From assembly GCA_032718865.1 (NCBI GenBank), contig JALUTQ010000046.1, positions 62,001 through 126,000 on the forward strand: a DNA stretch of 64,000 nt, given 5' to 3'. Position numbers and translations under genes: made by a program. This DNA is from Tilletia caries (taxonomy: Eukaryota > Basidiomycota > Exobasidiomycetes > Tilletiales > Tilletiaceae). The notes beneath the pieces were generated by a model, which searched no databases, was not told the DNA's origin, and was given only the letters and a program-made list of their open reading frames with translations. Below, piece by piece: positions 33,147 to 43,834 of the stretch; position 1 is the first letter of the stretch, and each line of letters opens with the position of its first letter.

Positions 33147-33489
33147 GGGCCTGTACAGCTGCAGCGTCACGCGTGACGCTACTAATTGATTTTGCGTCAT
33201 GTGATAAAGTTGTCACGGTAGCGTCATGACCTGTACAGCAGACCTTCTGTGACGCAAAACTTTGCGTCATGATAACTTTTTCATAGTCAAAACTAGCGTC
33301 CAGCTTTTTAGCTGGACGCACCGTGATTTGACGCACCGTCGAAAATTGAGCTCGAACAACACTCTTTGACGGGCTTGCTGTACGGGATCTGTTAACTCCA
33401 CCTCCTTTTGCGTCATATGTCATATGATTCCTATTTTTGTGTTTTGTGATATCTTTCAGCGTCATAGGACGGTGCAGCTGTACAGGCCC
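33147..33489. mobile_element. 343-bp Tourist/PIF-Harbinger-like MITE
   Basis: The inverted termini are GGGCCTGTACAGCTGCA (17 bp perfect, then one mismatch and CGTC), with TAA duplicated on both sides (33144-33146 and 33490-33492). GGG/GGC-type ends with a 3-bp TWA target are typical of PIF/Harbinger MITEs. The interior is rich in GCGTCA motifs in both orientations and contains an internal CCTGTACAGCAG copy of the terminus. It has no coding capacity. Its ends do not match those of the Harbinger element at 47120-53026. Confidence 0.82.
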
Positions 33490-33492
33490 TAA

Positions 33493-34440
33493 TCGGTCAT
33501 GAACATGTGGCATTCTGGCGGGCTTCCGGCATTCAGGCGATGGACAATCGATAATCAATCAATAATGGGCTCGAATTGCATGAAATATGAATGATGAAGT
33601 AAGAGGAAGTGTGGAACAGAAAACAGAGGCATAGATGTGACTGGTTGTTTGAGAATGCTGCTCTGAAGGGCACTCATGGTAATTATACGTGCCTAAAAAG
33701 ATCTCGCGACTCACTACTGCTGCTGCTGCCTGCTTGGGCGGCGGCGTGACGCAAGTGGGTAACGCCGTTAGATCGGATGGATGGTGGAGCTGTGGGGGGA
33801 GACGAAGAAGGACGCACAACCCTGGAGGGAGTAGGGACGGAGATGCCGTCCATGTTCCAGTGTACGGTGGATATGGACGGAATGGGCTCCTGGATGTCTA
33901 TCGACCTCGACACCCGCAAGGATGGCGGCTACTCGGTCTCTAGGAGATTCAGGAGACTGGAGAGACGCTAGCAGAGGTAATAGCCAGAACGTCAGAACAG
34001 CGTAGTAGCGAACGGAAATACTCTCTAACACTCACATAAGTCGGTTGTTGAGAATATGGACTGCGGCCCGCAATGCTTTGCAAATTGCAGCTTGCTAGAA
34101 AGGTGTGGAAGCGAAAGATGGAAAAAAGAACATGGCAATAAAGGCAGGTGAAGAACGTGATGCTTTGAGCGATGAGTGATGACTGTTGAGTTGAGACTTG
34201 AGCGTAAGAAGAAGGCGGAGCGGATAGAGACGTGGGAATTATTAGCGAAAAAGCACAGGATGGAACGTGAGAGTTGCGGCCTGCAACTTGGTAGACATTA
34301 CGCAAGCAACCTCTTGACCTGCAACACATCACCTTGGCTTCAAGCCCAGAAGTGGGAAATGGTCAGTGTTGCGTCAGGTGGGTCTGAATGAGGAACAGTC
34401 ACAATTTTTAGCCCTATGTACACACCTGATCGACACCCTG
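33493..34440 (-). other. Diverged remnant of a secreted-protein gene unit
   Basis: The segment 34030-34380 is similar to 35110-35520, the upstream flank of the decayed gene at 34441-35058. Below it on the minus strand a frame beginning near 34010 reads AVLTFWLLPLLASLQSPES, resembling a signal peptide, and quickly loses coherence. I read this as a more decayed second copy of the same unit. Exon boundaries cannot be assigned. Confidence 0.35.
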
Positions 34441-35058
34441 TTAGGCGAGGAAGTCAAGCCGATCATCCTTGTTCTGCAAGAAGCCGACAAAGTCCTTCCC
34501 GTTCACCGTCTTGTTGTTGTAGTAGTAATGGACAGTAACGTGGGCGTCATTCTGCTTGACACCCTGTGATGCCGTACGTGTCCGTCAAGCAGCTCGCCCG
34601 CCGAGCCAAGGACCACACCTCGACATTCTGGCCGAGCTTCTTCGACTCGAAGATGATGTTGCGGGCCATCTGGTCGAAGGAGGCCGCCAAGGCCAGCGTA
34701 CCCGGCCAATCGGCACTCATTGACTTGGAAGGTCCGCTGGCGACTGGCGTGTCGGTAGCGTAGGTAGAGGTACTCACATTCCGGCGGGACGGTGACGTTG
34801 ACTCGGGCCGGCAGGGGAGATAGGATCGAAATCACGGAGGATTTGACGAACGTGTCCTTCGAGCTGGTAGTGAAGGTCGTTTCGTTGCGCTTGCTGCTTG
34901 GTGCCGATGGAGACGGTGCTGCCTCCGGGAAGCAGGCTGCAGGACGGTGGAGGCATCCGCTCGGGCGATTATGGATCGTTTGGATTGCTGTTGGATGCGT
35001 CGACGGCGTTGTTAGCCAGCAGGCCGAATGCCGCGAGGGCAAAGTTCAGAACTCTCAT
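34441..35058 (-). pseudogene. Decayed gene for a small secreted protein (unrecognised family)
   Basis: A minus-strand ATG at 35058 opens a clear signal peptide (MRVLNFALAAFGLLANNAVDA) that soon meets TAA. Coding-looking pieces continue in changing frames: GGSTVSIGTKQQ; NETTFTTSSKDTFVKSSV followed by ARVNVTVPPE up to a GTGAGT; SFDQMARNIIFESKKLGQNVEVWSLARR; and a terminal AHVTVHYYYNKTVNGKDFVGFL ending in TAA at 34441. A one-base shift separates the last two pieces near 34565. The order of pieces suggests a two-exon secreted protein broken by at least one stop and two frameshifts. No family is recognised. Confidence 0.55.
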
Positions 35059-35725
35059 TGTTCCAAGAAGGGAGGGGGGGATGGGGGAGGGAGGGAAGAA
35101 GATTGGGGATTGATGAATGCTACACTCACAGAAGCTGGTTGCTGATTTTGCAGGCTGCGGTCTGCCGCGCGTAATGCTTTACGGCTTGCTGGAAACTTGT
35201 GGAAGGCGGAAGCGAAAGATGGAGGAAAAGATGGCATGATCAACGATGTGCGAAGAGTGAAGACAAAATTGAGGGGAGATGGGTATATGGTACGATATAT
35301 GGTACGATAAGAAAAAGACAGATGAGGGACGCGATGCTTTGAGCGATGATTGTCGAATGTAGATAGAGCTGCGAATCAGGCGGGCCGGTAGAGATCAATA
35401 GGGAAGCGCACAGGATAGGACTCACTTGACAGCTGAGAGGCGGTGGTCAGTTACGCAAGCAACAAATCACCTTGGTCAGATGGTCAGAAGTCCAGGAGTG
35501 GGTCATGGTCAGTGATTCAGTGTTGGCAGTGATTTTACCGCGTTGGCCGATGGCCGTGGAGATTGGAGATTCTCGCAGACCACAGAGAATCAACAGGCAA
35601 CGTTGTTGACAGTTGAATGGAAGAATGAAGATGGAGGGGAGGGGGAGTGCCGGAGTGGGGGATGAACGGCTGCGGGCACTTACGGACCGGCCTCGACCGA
35701 CATGAAGGAAGATGATGAAATGAGA
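35059..35725. other. Upstream flank of the decayed secreted gene
   Basis: The stretch includes the repeat related to 34030-34380 (35110-35520: AATGCTTT, GGAAGCGAAAGATGG, TTACGCAAGCAAC, AATCACCTTGG and GGTCAGTG blocks in the same order). It is followed by unique DNA up to the hAT-like element. Nothing coding is supported. Confidence 0.45.
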
Positions 35726-36315
35726 CTCAGTAGAAAAAACTGTGGAGGATTGGTGGAGAAATTGCCCAAATGGACCGTTTGTGGGGCTTTTGTGGAGCAT
35801 CCGTGGAAAGCAAACCGCAACCCCTGCCAAAAGCTGATCTGCCACCTTTGCCACGTGAGCGTTGTCCAAATTTGCGTTGCGGTTGAGAATCTAGTCGCCG
35901 AGCATCGAAAACGATCACGTGGAGTTTTTTTCACCACCTTCAAAACAGTCACACACCAAAAGGGAGCATAACGATCCTCAATAAAAAGACGCAACAACGC
36001 CGTTTGAGGCAAAACTTACGCGAGAGAGGGCATGCTGATGAGGTTGAGTGACTGTGGATGGCTACAGGAGCGCGTGAGAGCGGGAGTGCAGAAGGAGAGG
36101 GGGCAAGGGGAAGGCGTGCGTGCTGGGCCTTCGGAGCACACACAGGCGCTTTCCACTCATTTTTACTGTCGGGCAAAAAGCGCGCTAAGCCAAATTTAAA
36201 GAGTGAAGTTTGGTGGAGCTTTCGTGGAGCTTTCGTGGAGAAAAAAGTTCATTTTGGAGGTTTCGTGGAGACTCCACCAAACCTCCACGAACCATCCACA
36301 TTTTTTTCTACTGAG
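35726..36315. mobile_element. 590-bp hAT-like MITE
   Basis: The ends are inverted copies beginning CTCAGTAGAAAAAA(C/A)TGTGGA, flanked by AATGAGA on both sides (35719-35725 and 36316-36322), a 7-bp duplication. Many GTGGAG or CTCCAC words lie close to both ends, like the subterminal transposase-binding motifs of hAT elements. There is no transposase frame. hAT elements usually make 8-bp duplications, so the superfamily call is tentative although the element itself is clear. Confidence 0.75.
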
Positions 36316-36322
36316 AATGAGA

Positions 36323-36856
36323 TGAGGTGGCGACGATATGAGGCAAGAGACTCGACTACAGCTTTAACATATCTAGGAAGTTGGACGTTGGGCAGAGGCG
36401 GGGCTTGGACGTTTGGATGATCTTGTTCGGAGGTCTTAAGAATTTAGTGCAGGGACGCATGCCGCATGTGGGCCTGCGGGAATGCAATAAGTAGCGTTAC
36501 AACCACTTTGGGGGATAGGAGTAAGTCACCACGATGGTCTTGTTCTCGCCTGCCTGCTGCTGGCAAATCCCCCTCGGCCATTCTTCTGGGTCGAAGGGCT
36601 TCCGCCTTCGCCTGTTGCTGCTGGGGTACCTGCCGTGTTCACGTTTTTCCTCGCCCTGACTCTCCGCCCTTTGTTGACTCTTCTTTCCACAGCTGACACT
36701 TGGCAGCATGGTGTTCGTACCTATATATGCTCCTTCCTCGCTGACTACCTGCTCCTTCTTCTTCGACTTCCTCACACATGCTCCCTCACTGTCAATCTTC
36801 CCTTCGTGTGTTTGTATCACGGCGCTTTGCAGGAACCCTTCCACCCGGGCCGAACG
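36323..36856 (+). promoter_or_regulatory. Promoter region of metalloprotease copy 3
   Basis: From 36520 on this is unit A of the 2.3-kb duplication. It carries TTGCTGCTGGGGTACCTGCC, a TATATAT at 36722-36728 about 130 bp upstream of the ATG, and a CT-rich leader ending in CACCCGGGCCGAACG. The stretch before 36520 is a diverged form of the same flank. Confidence 0.5.
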
Positions 36857-38817
36857 ATGCGCTTCTCTCTCACAGCCGCCGCTTTGTCTCTCTTCGCTTT
36901 CGGGGCATCGTCCGCAGTATCAGCCGGCCCAACAGCAGTTCATTTGTGAGTACCCATCCTCGCAACGATTATCACGCAGGAGCCAAGTCCCATACTGACG
37001 ATGACCCTTTTCACAGATGCGCAACCAATGCGCCCGCAAATCAAACCCTCGAAGCTCAGCTCGCGCCCCTCATCGCCTCCGAACGCCAAAAAGAGAAGGA
37101 AGGAAGTCAACGGGCAGCACCCCGCGTCGTCCAAGTCCACGTCCACGTTGTCTACTCTGGCACCAAAGGCAAGATCCCTCTCGCCCGCGTCCAGAGACAG
37201 ATCGCCGTCCTCAACAGCGACTACAGCCAAGCCAACTACCGCTTCAACCTCGCCTCCACCACCTACACTAATAAAGCGGCGTGGTATGGTACCATTGAAA
37301 GTTTGTTCACGCCCTCGGGCTTGAACATGAAGAGGACTTTGCACAGAGGCGGAAGGGCAGATCTTAACCTCTATGTCACCAGTCTGGCCAACAACTTGCT
37401 CGGATACGCGACCTTCCCCTGGTGGGTGAGTTGCCTATCCGTTCTCACATCTCATCGACTCATCCTTGAATCTCGCCTAAAGCTAACAAATCACAATCGC
37501 TCCCCGTCCCCTCCTCTACCGAAAGTACAACACGCCAGACCATCCCATCTGGGACGACGGAGTCGTCGTCCACGGCCCCAGCCTGCCTACCGACTCCACC
37601 GTTTTCGCACCTTTCAACGGCGGCCGCACAGCAACGCACGAAATTGGGCACTGGCTCGGACTCTACCAGTACGTTCGCCCCTCCTCCCCCTTCTATCCTT
37701 CTTTCCTTAGCCTTGGCTCACCCCTCTTATGTCTTCTCCAGCCCATTTCAAGGCGAATCCTGCGCCGCCTCCAACCCAGGGGACTTCGTCTCCGACACCC
37801 CCAGGCAACGCTATCCCACCTTCGGCTGCCCTAAGTCGAAGAACACCTGCTCGGCTCCCGGTGAGGACTCGATCCATAACTACATGGACTACAGCTACGA
37901 CGCGTGCTTGCAGCTGTTCACGAGTGAACAGCGGACGAGGATGCGTGCTTTGTCTACCCAGTATCGCGGTATTTGAACGCGCTCCCTCAAAGAAAAGGGG
38001 AGCCGCCTCCCTCAGACCATTCCCCAGAACTCAAAAAACGTTCGAACGAAAACGATCGGCACGTTATTATCTTCAAGACGTTCCTTTCTTTATCCACATC
38101 TCCCCCATCCCCCAATCTTTGACTCTGACTCTGTCCAAAGGAAGAACTTCGCTATCATCACCTGTACCAACAGCAACCAACGCACAAAATCACAACCATA
38201 CGCACATACGCACAATTTTCGGCAATCTTTCCCTTCCAACCAAACGTCGTCTCTCATCTCACCAACGTCAGCCTCACGGGCGTTTCCTCGCCAGCATCTC
38301 GTCGTACGCAAGCACCATCCTTCGCAGCAGTCCCCCACCCCCCCCCCCCCCTTCTTCAACTTCGTTCCTTTTTCTCCCCCTTCCCTTGCCTGCAACTCGA
38401 AGCCACGTGGTTTAGTCTGCCCGCCTCCCTGAGCAAGTGTCTTCCCGCCTATTGGCGTGCCCAGTGGTGGGACATCAAATTCTTCCATGATCGCCCTGCT
38501 GCTGCCGTCCGTCGAGGGAGGGAGAGTGAATGATCGACGATCGCTTTCGTGCCGATCCGTTGTGCGATTCCTTCCAGGCAGAGGAACAGGCGATCCAATG
38601 GCTCCGATCTCTCCACTCATACAAGAACATGCACAGTTGGACAGAGAGAGGGGAGGGCTCGGACGTTCTGATGATCAATGATCTTGTTCGGATGTCTAAG
38701 TATTTGATTCCTGCGGACGTCCCTGACTCGCGGGCGGGCTCAACGAGACTGGCATTTTATGCAGGGACGCATGTAGGCCTGCGGGATTGCAAGCGTACAA
38801 CGACTTTGGGGGATAGC
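36520..38817 (+). repeat. Tandem duplication unit A (protease copy 3 with flanks)
   Basis: This 2298-bp unit is followed directly by an almost identical 2304-bp unit (38818-41121). Differences noticed are single-base or homopolymer indels: one extra C in intron 2, C-run length near 38340, and G-run length near 38655. It spans the promoter, gene and 3' flank, so the duplication copied a complete expression unit. Confidence 0.92.
36857..37976 (+). CDS. Secreted M43-family zinc metalloprotease, array copy 3
   Basis: The 291-residue product has a signal peptide (MRFSLTAAALSLFAFGASSAVSA), the zinc site [11 protein letters not shown] and the Met-turn HNYMDYSYDAC. Exons are 36857-36945, 37017-37425, 37526-37668 and 37742-37976 (292 codons, in phase). 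Relative to copies 1, 2 and 5 it carries TIESLFTPSGLNMKRTLHRGGRA where the others have DETT-type sequence, and FPWW before intron 2. It is identical at protein level, as far as I could compare, to copy 4. Confidence 0.9.
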
Positions 38818-39154
38818 AGTAAGTCACCACGATGGTCTTGTTCTCGCCTGCCTGCTGCTGGCAAATCCCCCTCGGCCATTCTTCTGGGTCGAAGGGCTTC
38901 CGCCTTCGCCTGTTGCTGCTGGGGTACCTGCCGTGTTCACGTTTTTCCTCGCCCTGACTCTCCGCCCTTTGTTGACTCTTCTTTCCACAGCTGACACTTG
39001 GCAGCATGGTGTTCGTACCTATATATGCTCCTTCCTCGCTGACTACCTGCTCCTTCTTCTTCGACTTCCTCACACATGCTCCCTCACTGTCAATCTTCCC
39101 TTCGTGTGTTTGTATCACGGCGCTTTGCAGGAACCCTTCCACCCGGGCCGAACG
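37977..39154 (+). other. Spacer between copies 3 and 4
   Basis: This is the 3' flank of copy 3 and the promoter of copy 4. It contains the downstream array block (CAGCATCTCGTCGTACGCAAGC near 38290), a C-homopolymer near 38340, a CTGCTGCTGCCGTCCGTCGAG tract near 38498, the unit A/B junction at 38817/38818 and a TATATAT at 39020-39026. No other gene is seen. Confidence 0.5.
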
Positions 39155-41121
39155 ATGCGCTTCTCTCTCACAGCCGCCGCTTTGTCTCTCTTCGCTTTCG
39201 GGGCATCGTCCGCAGTATCAGCCGGCCCAACAGCAGTTCATTTGTGAGTACCCATCCTCGCAACGATTATCACGCAGGAGCCAAGTCCCATACTGACGAT
39301 GACCCTTTTCACAGATGCGCAACCAATGCGCCCGCAAATCAAACCCTCGAAGCTCAGCTCGCGCCCCTCATCGCCTCCGAACGCCAAAAAGAGAAGGAAG
39401 GAAGTCAACGGGCAGCACCCCGCGTCGTCCAAGTCCACGTCCACGTTGTCTACTCTGGCACCAAAGGCAAGATCCCTCTCGCCCGCGTCCAGAGACAGAT
39501 CGCCGTCCTCAACAGCGACTACAGCCAAGCCAACTACCGCTTCAACCTCGCCTCCACCACCTACACTAATAAAGCGGCGTGGTATGGTACCATTGAAAGT
39601 TTGTTCACGCCCTCGGGCTTGAACATGAAGAGGACTTTGCACAGAGGCGGAAGGGCAGATCTTAACCTCTATGTCACCAGTCTGGCCAACAACTTGCTCG
39701 GATACGCGACCTTCCCCTGGTGGGTGAGTTGCCTATCCGTTCTCACATCTCATCGACTCATCCTTGAATCTCGCCTAAAGCTAACAAATCACAATCGCTC
39801 CCCCGTCCCCTCCTCTACCGAAAGTACAACACGCCAGACCATCCCATCTGGGACGACGGAGTCGTCGTCCACGGCCCCAGCCTGCCTACCGACTCCACCG
39901 TTTTCGCACCTTTCAACGGCGGCCGCACAGCAACGCACGAAATTGGGCACTGGCTCGGACTCTACCAGTACGTTCGCCCCTCCTCCCCCTTCTATCCTTC
40001 TTTCCTTAGCCTTGGCTCACCCCTCTTATGTCTTCTCCAGCCCATTTCAAGGCGAATCCTGCGCCGCCTCCAACCCAGGGGACTTCGTCTCCGACACCCC
40101 CAGGCAACGCTATCCCACCTTCGGCTGCCCTAAGTCGAAGAACACCTGCTCGGCTCCCGGTGAGGACTCGATCCATAACTACATGGACTACAGCTACGAC
40201 GCGTGCTTGCAGCTGTTCACGAGTGAACAGCGGACGAGGATGCGTGCTTTGTCTACCCAGTATCGCGGTATTTGAACGCGCTCCCTCAAAGAAAAGGGGA
40301 GCCGCCTCCCTCAGACCATTCCCCAGAACTCAAAAAACGTTCGAACGAAAACGATCGGCACGTTATTATCTTCAAGACGTTCCTTTCTTTATCCACATCT
40401 CCCCCATCCCCCAATCTTTGACTCTGACTCTGTCCAAAGGAAGAACTTCGCTATCATCACCTGTACCAACAGCAACCAACGCACAAAATCACAACCATAC
40501 GCACATACGCACAATTTTCGGCAATCTTTCCCTTCCAACCAAACGTCGTCTCTCATCTCACCAACGTCAGCCTCACGGGCGTTTCCTCGCCAGCATCTCG
40601 TCGTACGCAAGCACCATCCTTCGCAGCAGTCCCCCCCCCCCTTCTTCAACTTCGTTCCTTTTTCTCTCCCCCCTTCCCTTGCCTGCAACTCGAAGCCACG
40701 TGGTTTAGTCTGCCCGCCTCCCTGAGCAAGTGTCTTCCCGCCTATTGGCGTGCCCAGTGGTGGGACATCAAATTCTTCCATGATCGCCCTGCTGCTGCCG
40801 TCCGTCGAGGGAGGGAGAGTGAATGATCGACGATCGCTTTCGTGCCGATCCGTTGTGCGATTCCTTCCAGGCAGAGGAACAGGCGATCCAATGGCTCCGA
40901 TCTCTCCACTCATACAAGAACATGCACAGTTGGACAGAGAGAGGAGGGGGGGGGGGGGGGGCTCGGACGTTCTGATGATCAATGATCTTGTTCGGATGTC
41001 TAAGTATTTGATTCCTGCGGACGTCCCTGACTCGCGGGCGGGCTCAACGAGACTGGCATTTTATGCAGGGACGCATGTAGGCCTGCGGGATTGCAAGCGT
41101 ACAACGACTTTGGGGGATAGC
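38818..41121 (+). repeat. Tandem duplication unit B (protease copy 4 with flanks)
   Basis: This is the second copy of the 2.3-kb unit described at 36520. A third, partial start of the unit (TGGGGGATAGCAGTAAGTCACCAC) follows at 41110 and leads into the promoter of copy 5. The array therefore grew by head-to-tail unequal exchange. Confidence 0.92.
39155..40275 (+). CDS. Secreted M43-family zinc metalloprotease, array copy 4
   Basis: This near-identical twin of copy 3 has exons 39155-39243, 39315-39723, 39825-39967 and 40041-40275 and the same 291-residue product. An extra C in intron 2 leaves introns 2 and 3 open in a frame continuous with exon 4, so an unspliced read-through frame exists, but the conserved splice sites and zinc site support the spliced model. 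Both copies have intact signal peptides and [11 protein letters not shown] sites, so both are likely functional. Confidence 0.9.
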
Positions 41122-41456
41122 AGTAAGTCACCACAACAGTCTTGCTACCGCCTGCCTGCTGCTGGCAAATCCTCCTCAAGCATTCTTCTGCGTCGAAGGT
41201 CTTCCGCCTTCGTCTGCTGCTGCTGGGATGCCTGCCTGCCGTGTTCACGTTTTTCGACGCCCTGACTCTCCGCCTTTTGTTGACTCTTCTTCCCACAGCG
41301 GACACTTGGCAGCGTGTTGTTCGTACCTATATATGCTCTTTCCTCGCTGACTATCTTCTCCTTCTTCTTCCTCACCCTCATCCTCACCCTCACTCTTTCC
41401 TCCGTGTGTGTGTGTTTCACAGCGCTTTGCAGGAACTCTCCCACCCGGACCGAAAG
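40276..41456 (+). other. Spacer between copies 4 and 5
   Basis: The spacer repeats the 37977-38817 block with a 15-base or longer G-run at about 40945-40960, then switches to the promoter of copy 5. That promoter has a TATATA at 41329-41334, about 125 bp before the ATG, and a CTCACCCTCATCCTCACCCTC leader. No other gene is seen. Confidence 0.5.
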
Positions 41457-42563
41457 ATGCGCTTCTCCCTCACCACCGCCGCTTTGGCTCTTTTCGCTCT
41501 CGGAGCATCCTCCACAGTATCAGCCCGCCCCAGAGCACTTCGTTTGTGAGTACCCATCCTCGCAACGATTATCACGCAGGAGCCAAGTCCCATACTGACG
41601 ATGACCCTTTTCACAGATGCGCAACCAATGCGCCCGCGAATCGAACCCTCGAAGCTCAGCTCGCGCCCCTCATCGCCTCCGAACGCCAAAAAGAGAAGGA
41701 AGGAAGTCAACGGGCAGCACCCCGCGTCGTCCAAGTCCACGTCCACGTTGTCTACTCTGGCACCACAGGCAAGATCCCTCTCGCCCGCATCCAGCAACAG
41801 ATCGCCGTCCTGAACAGCGACTACTACCAAGCTAACTACCGCTTCAACCTCGGCTCGACCACCTACACCGATAATCCGGCCTGGTACGATACCATTCTCG
41901 ATGAAACCACACGCTCGGGCTTGGACATGAAGAAGGCCTTGTATAGAGGCGGAAAGGCAGATCTTAACATGTACGTCACCAGTCTGCTCAACGGCTTGCT
42001 CGGATACGCCACCTTCCCTTGGGACGTGAGTTGCCTATCCGTTCTCATGCTTGGAATCTCGCCCCGAGCCAACAAATTCACAATCGCTCCCCCTCCTCTC
42101 CCGAAAGTACAACACACTTTTTAATCCCAAATGGAAGGACGGAATCGTCCTCCACACTCCCAGCCTGCCTTCTGACTCCGACGTTTTCGCACCATACAAC
42201 CTCGGCCGCACAGCAAGCCACGAAGTCGGGCACTGGCTCGGACTCTTCCAGTACGTCTGCACTCCCCATCCCCACCCTTCTCACTCCCATTCCTAGCTTA
42301 CCTTCCCAATCCTTCTCTTCCCTCACAGCCCCTTCCAAGGCGAGACCTGCGCCTCTTTCAATCCAGGGGATTTCATCTCCGACACCCCTCTCCAATCAAC
42401 ACCCAGCTTCGGCTGTCCTACGTCCAAGAACACCTGCTCGGCTCCCGGTGAGGACTCGATCCATAACTTTATGGACTACGGCGACGATGTGTGCAAGCAG
42501 CTGTTCACGAGTAGGCAGGTGACGAGGATGCGTGCGCTGTCTCTCCTGTATCGCGGTATTTGA
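41457..42563 (+). CDS. Secreted M43-family zinc metalloprotease, array copy 5 (mosaic)
   Basis: The 291-residue product has a signal peptide ([23 protein letters not shown]), the zinc site [11 protein letters not shown] and a Met-turn HNFMDYGDDVC. Exons are 41457-41545, 41617-42025, 42108-42250 and 42329-42563 (292 codons, in phase). Its sequence is a patchwork. Exon 2 begins like copies 3/4 ([25 protein letters not shown]), then from [10 protein letters not shown] onwards follows copy 2. Intron 3 resembles copy 1, and exon 4 alternates copy-2-like ([18 protein letters not shown]) and copy-3-like (APGEDSIHN) blocks. Gly replaces Ser after the Met-turn Tyr, which may or may not matter. Confidence 0.87.
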
Positions 42564-43834
42564 AGGCGCCCCCTCCCCGGGACACACGTCCATACACACG
42601 CCAAAGAAAAGGGGAGCCGCCTCCTCAGACCATTCCCTCAAAAACTTCCAAGAAAAACGACGGCACGGTGTCATCCTCACGACATTTCTTCCTTAATCCA
42701 CATCTCCTCCTCCCCCAACTCTGACTCTACCTCTGTCCCAAAGGGAGGACCTCTATCTACCAACAGCAACCAACACGAACCAATACCACAACCACACGCA
42801 CAATTCTCGGCACTTTTGCTCCTTCTACGTCGTCTCTCATCCCACCATGCTTCAGCTTAACGCCACTCATCCTACCCCAGCACCTCGTCGTACGCAAGCA
42901 CCATACCTTCGCAGCAGTATTTTTTCCTTCCCCCTTCGTTGACTTCTTCTCCTTCCCTTGTCTGCAACGGAACTGGCACTCTCCCTTTCAGTATGTTCCG
43001 CAATTGGAGTTCCCCGTCGCTGTATATGCCTTTCTAGCCCTTGCGCGGCGCATGCATCACACCACACCTGATGAAGGTAGGACTGACTGGACTGGGCTCT
43101 GCAGACTAGGTATGTTGCAAAGGAGGAGAGGATGTCCTAATACGCTGTCTATGTACATACAGAAGGTCATCTACATTGCGGAAGGGGCAGAATTATGTCG
43201 TGCGAGACAAGGGTCGCTTCAAAGGCCTGAATGCGGCAAAAGTAGGTATAGGTTATATGGTACGAGAAGATGTCTTGCGAGTATCGGACCTTGGAAGAAG
43301 GTTTTTTTTGCGGCATATGGGAGTTGGGACGGGGGTGGATTCACCCTCGCCTGATGCGGACGAAGGCCCGTAAAGCAGATTAGAGTGGTGTATATGGCTG
43401 CAGGTGAGAAGAGACTGGGTATAAGTGGGGTCAGAGCCGCCGTCGCCGCCGTGTATATGTGTGCGGTAGGTCGTTGTTTATTGGTCATTTGGTCGTCGTT
43501 GGAAACCGTTGCCGCCGTGTGTGTTTGTGTGCGGCAGCTCGTTAATTGGTCGTCGGTCATCATTAGAAAAGGGGACAGGCGGGCGCCGAATGATGCTGGT
43601 AGCAGGAGGAGGTGGGTTGAAGATGAGTATTGCCAGCATCTTCGAGGTCGATCGGGTTGCGGGCGCCTAGACAGGTTTCACCATTTCGGGGAAATGTCTT
43701 CTTCCCATCCGTGCCTTGTCCCCTTGCGTCGTCGTAGAGGAGATGCTGGGTGCCAAGGCCTCGGACCCGAAGAACGTGTCATGTTTCGGCGCGTCGTTGG
43801 CCGGCCTGTCATAACATCATCGCCGATAGGATCC
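42564..43834. other. Array 3' end and gene-poor spacer
   Basis: The first 400 bp are the conserved downstream block of the protease array (CAGCACCTCGTCGTACGCAAGC near 42880). The rest looks unique. It includes a diverged tandem repeat of about 65 bp (43445-43500 and 43510-43560: GCCGCCGTGT...TGTGTGCGG...CTCGTT...TTGGTCGTCG) and the 3' flank of the YTP1-like gene. Open frames here have no family resemblance. Confidence 0.45.

Noticed and set aside
39076..40275. 399-codon uninterrupted frame through protease copy 4
   Set aside because: It reads through introns 2 and 3, which are conserved in position and splice sites in all five copies; its twin (copy 3) loses the frame. The spliced model restores the third zinc-ligand His.
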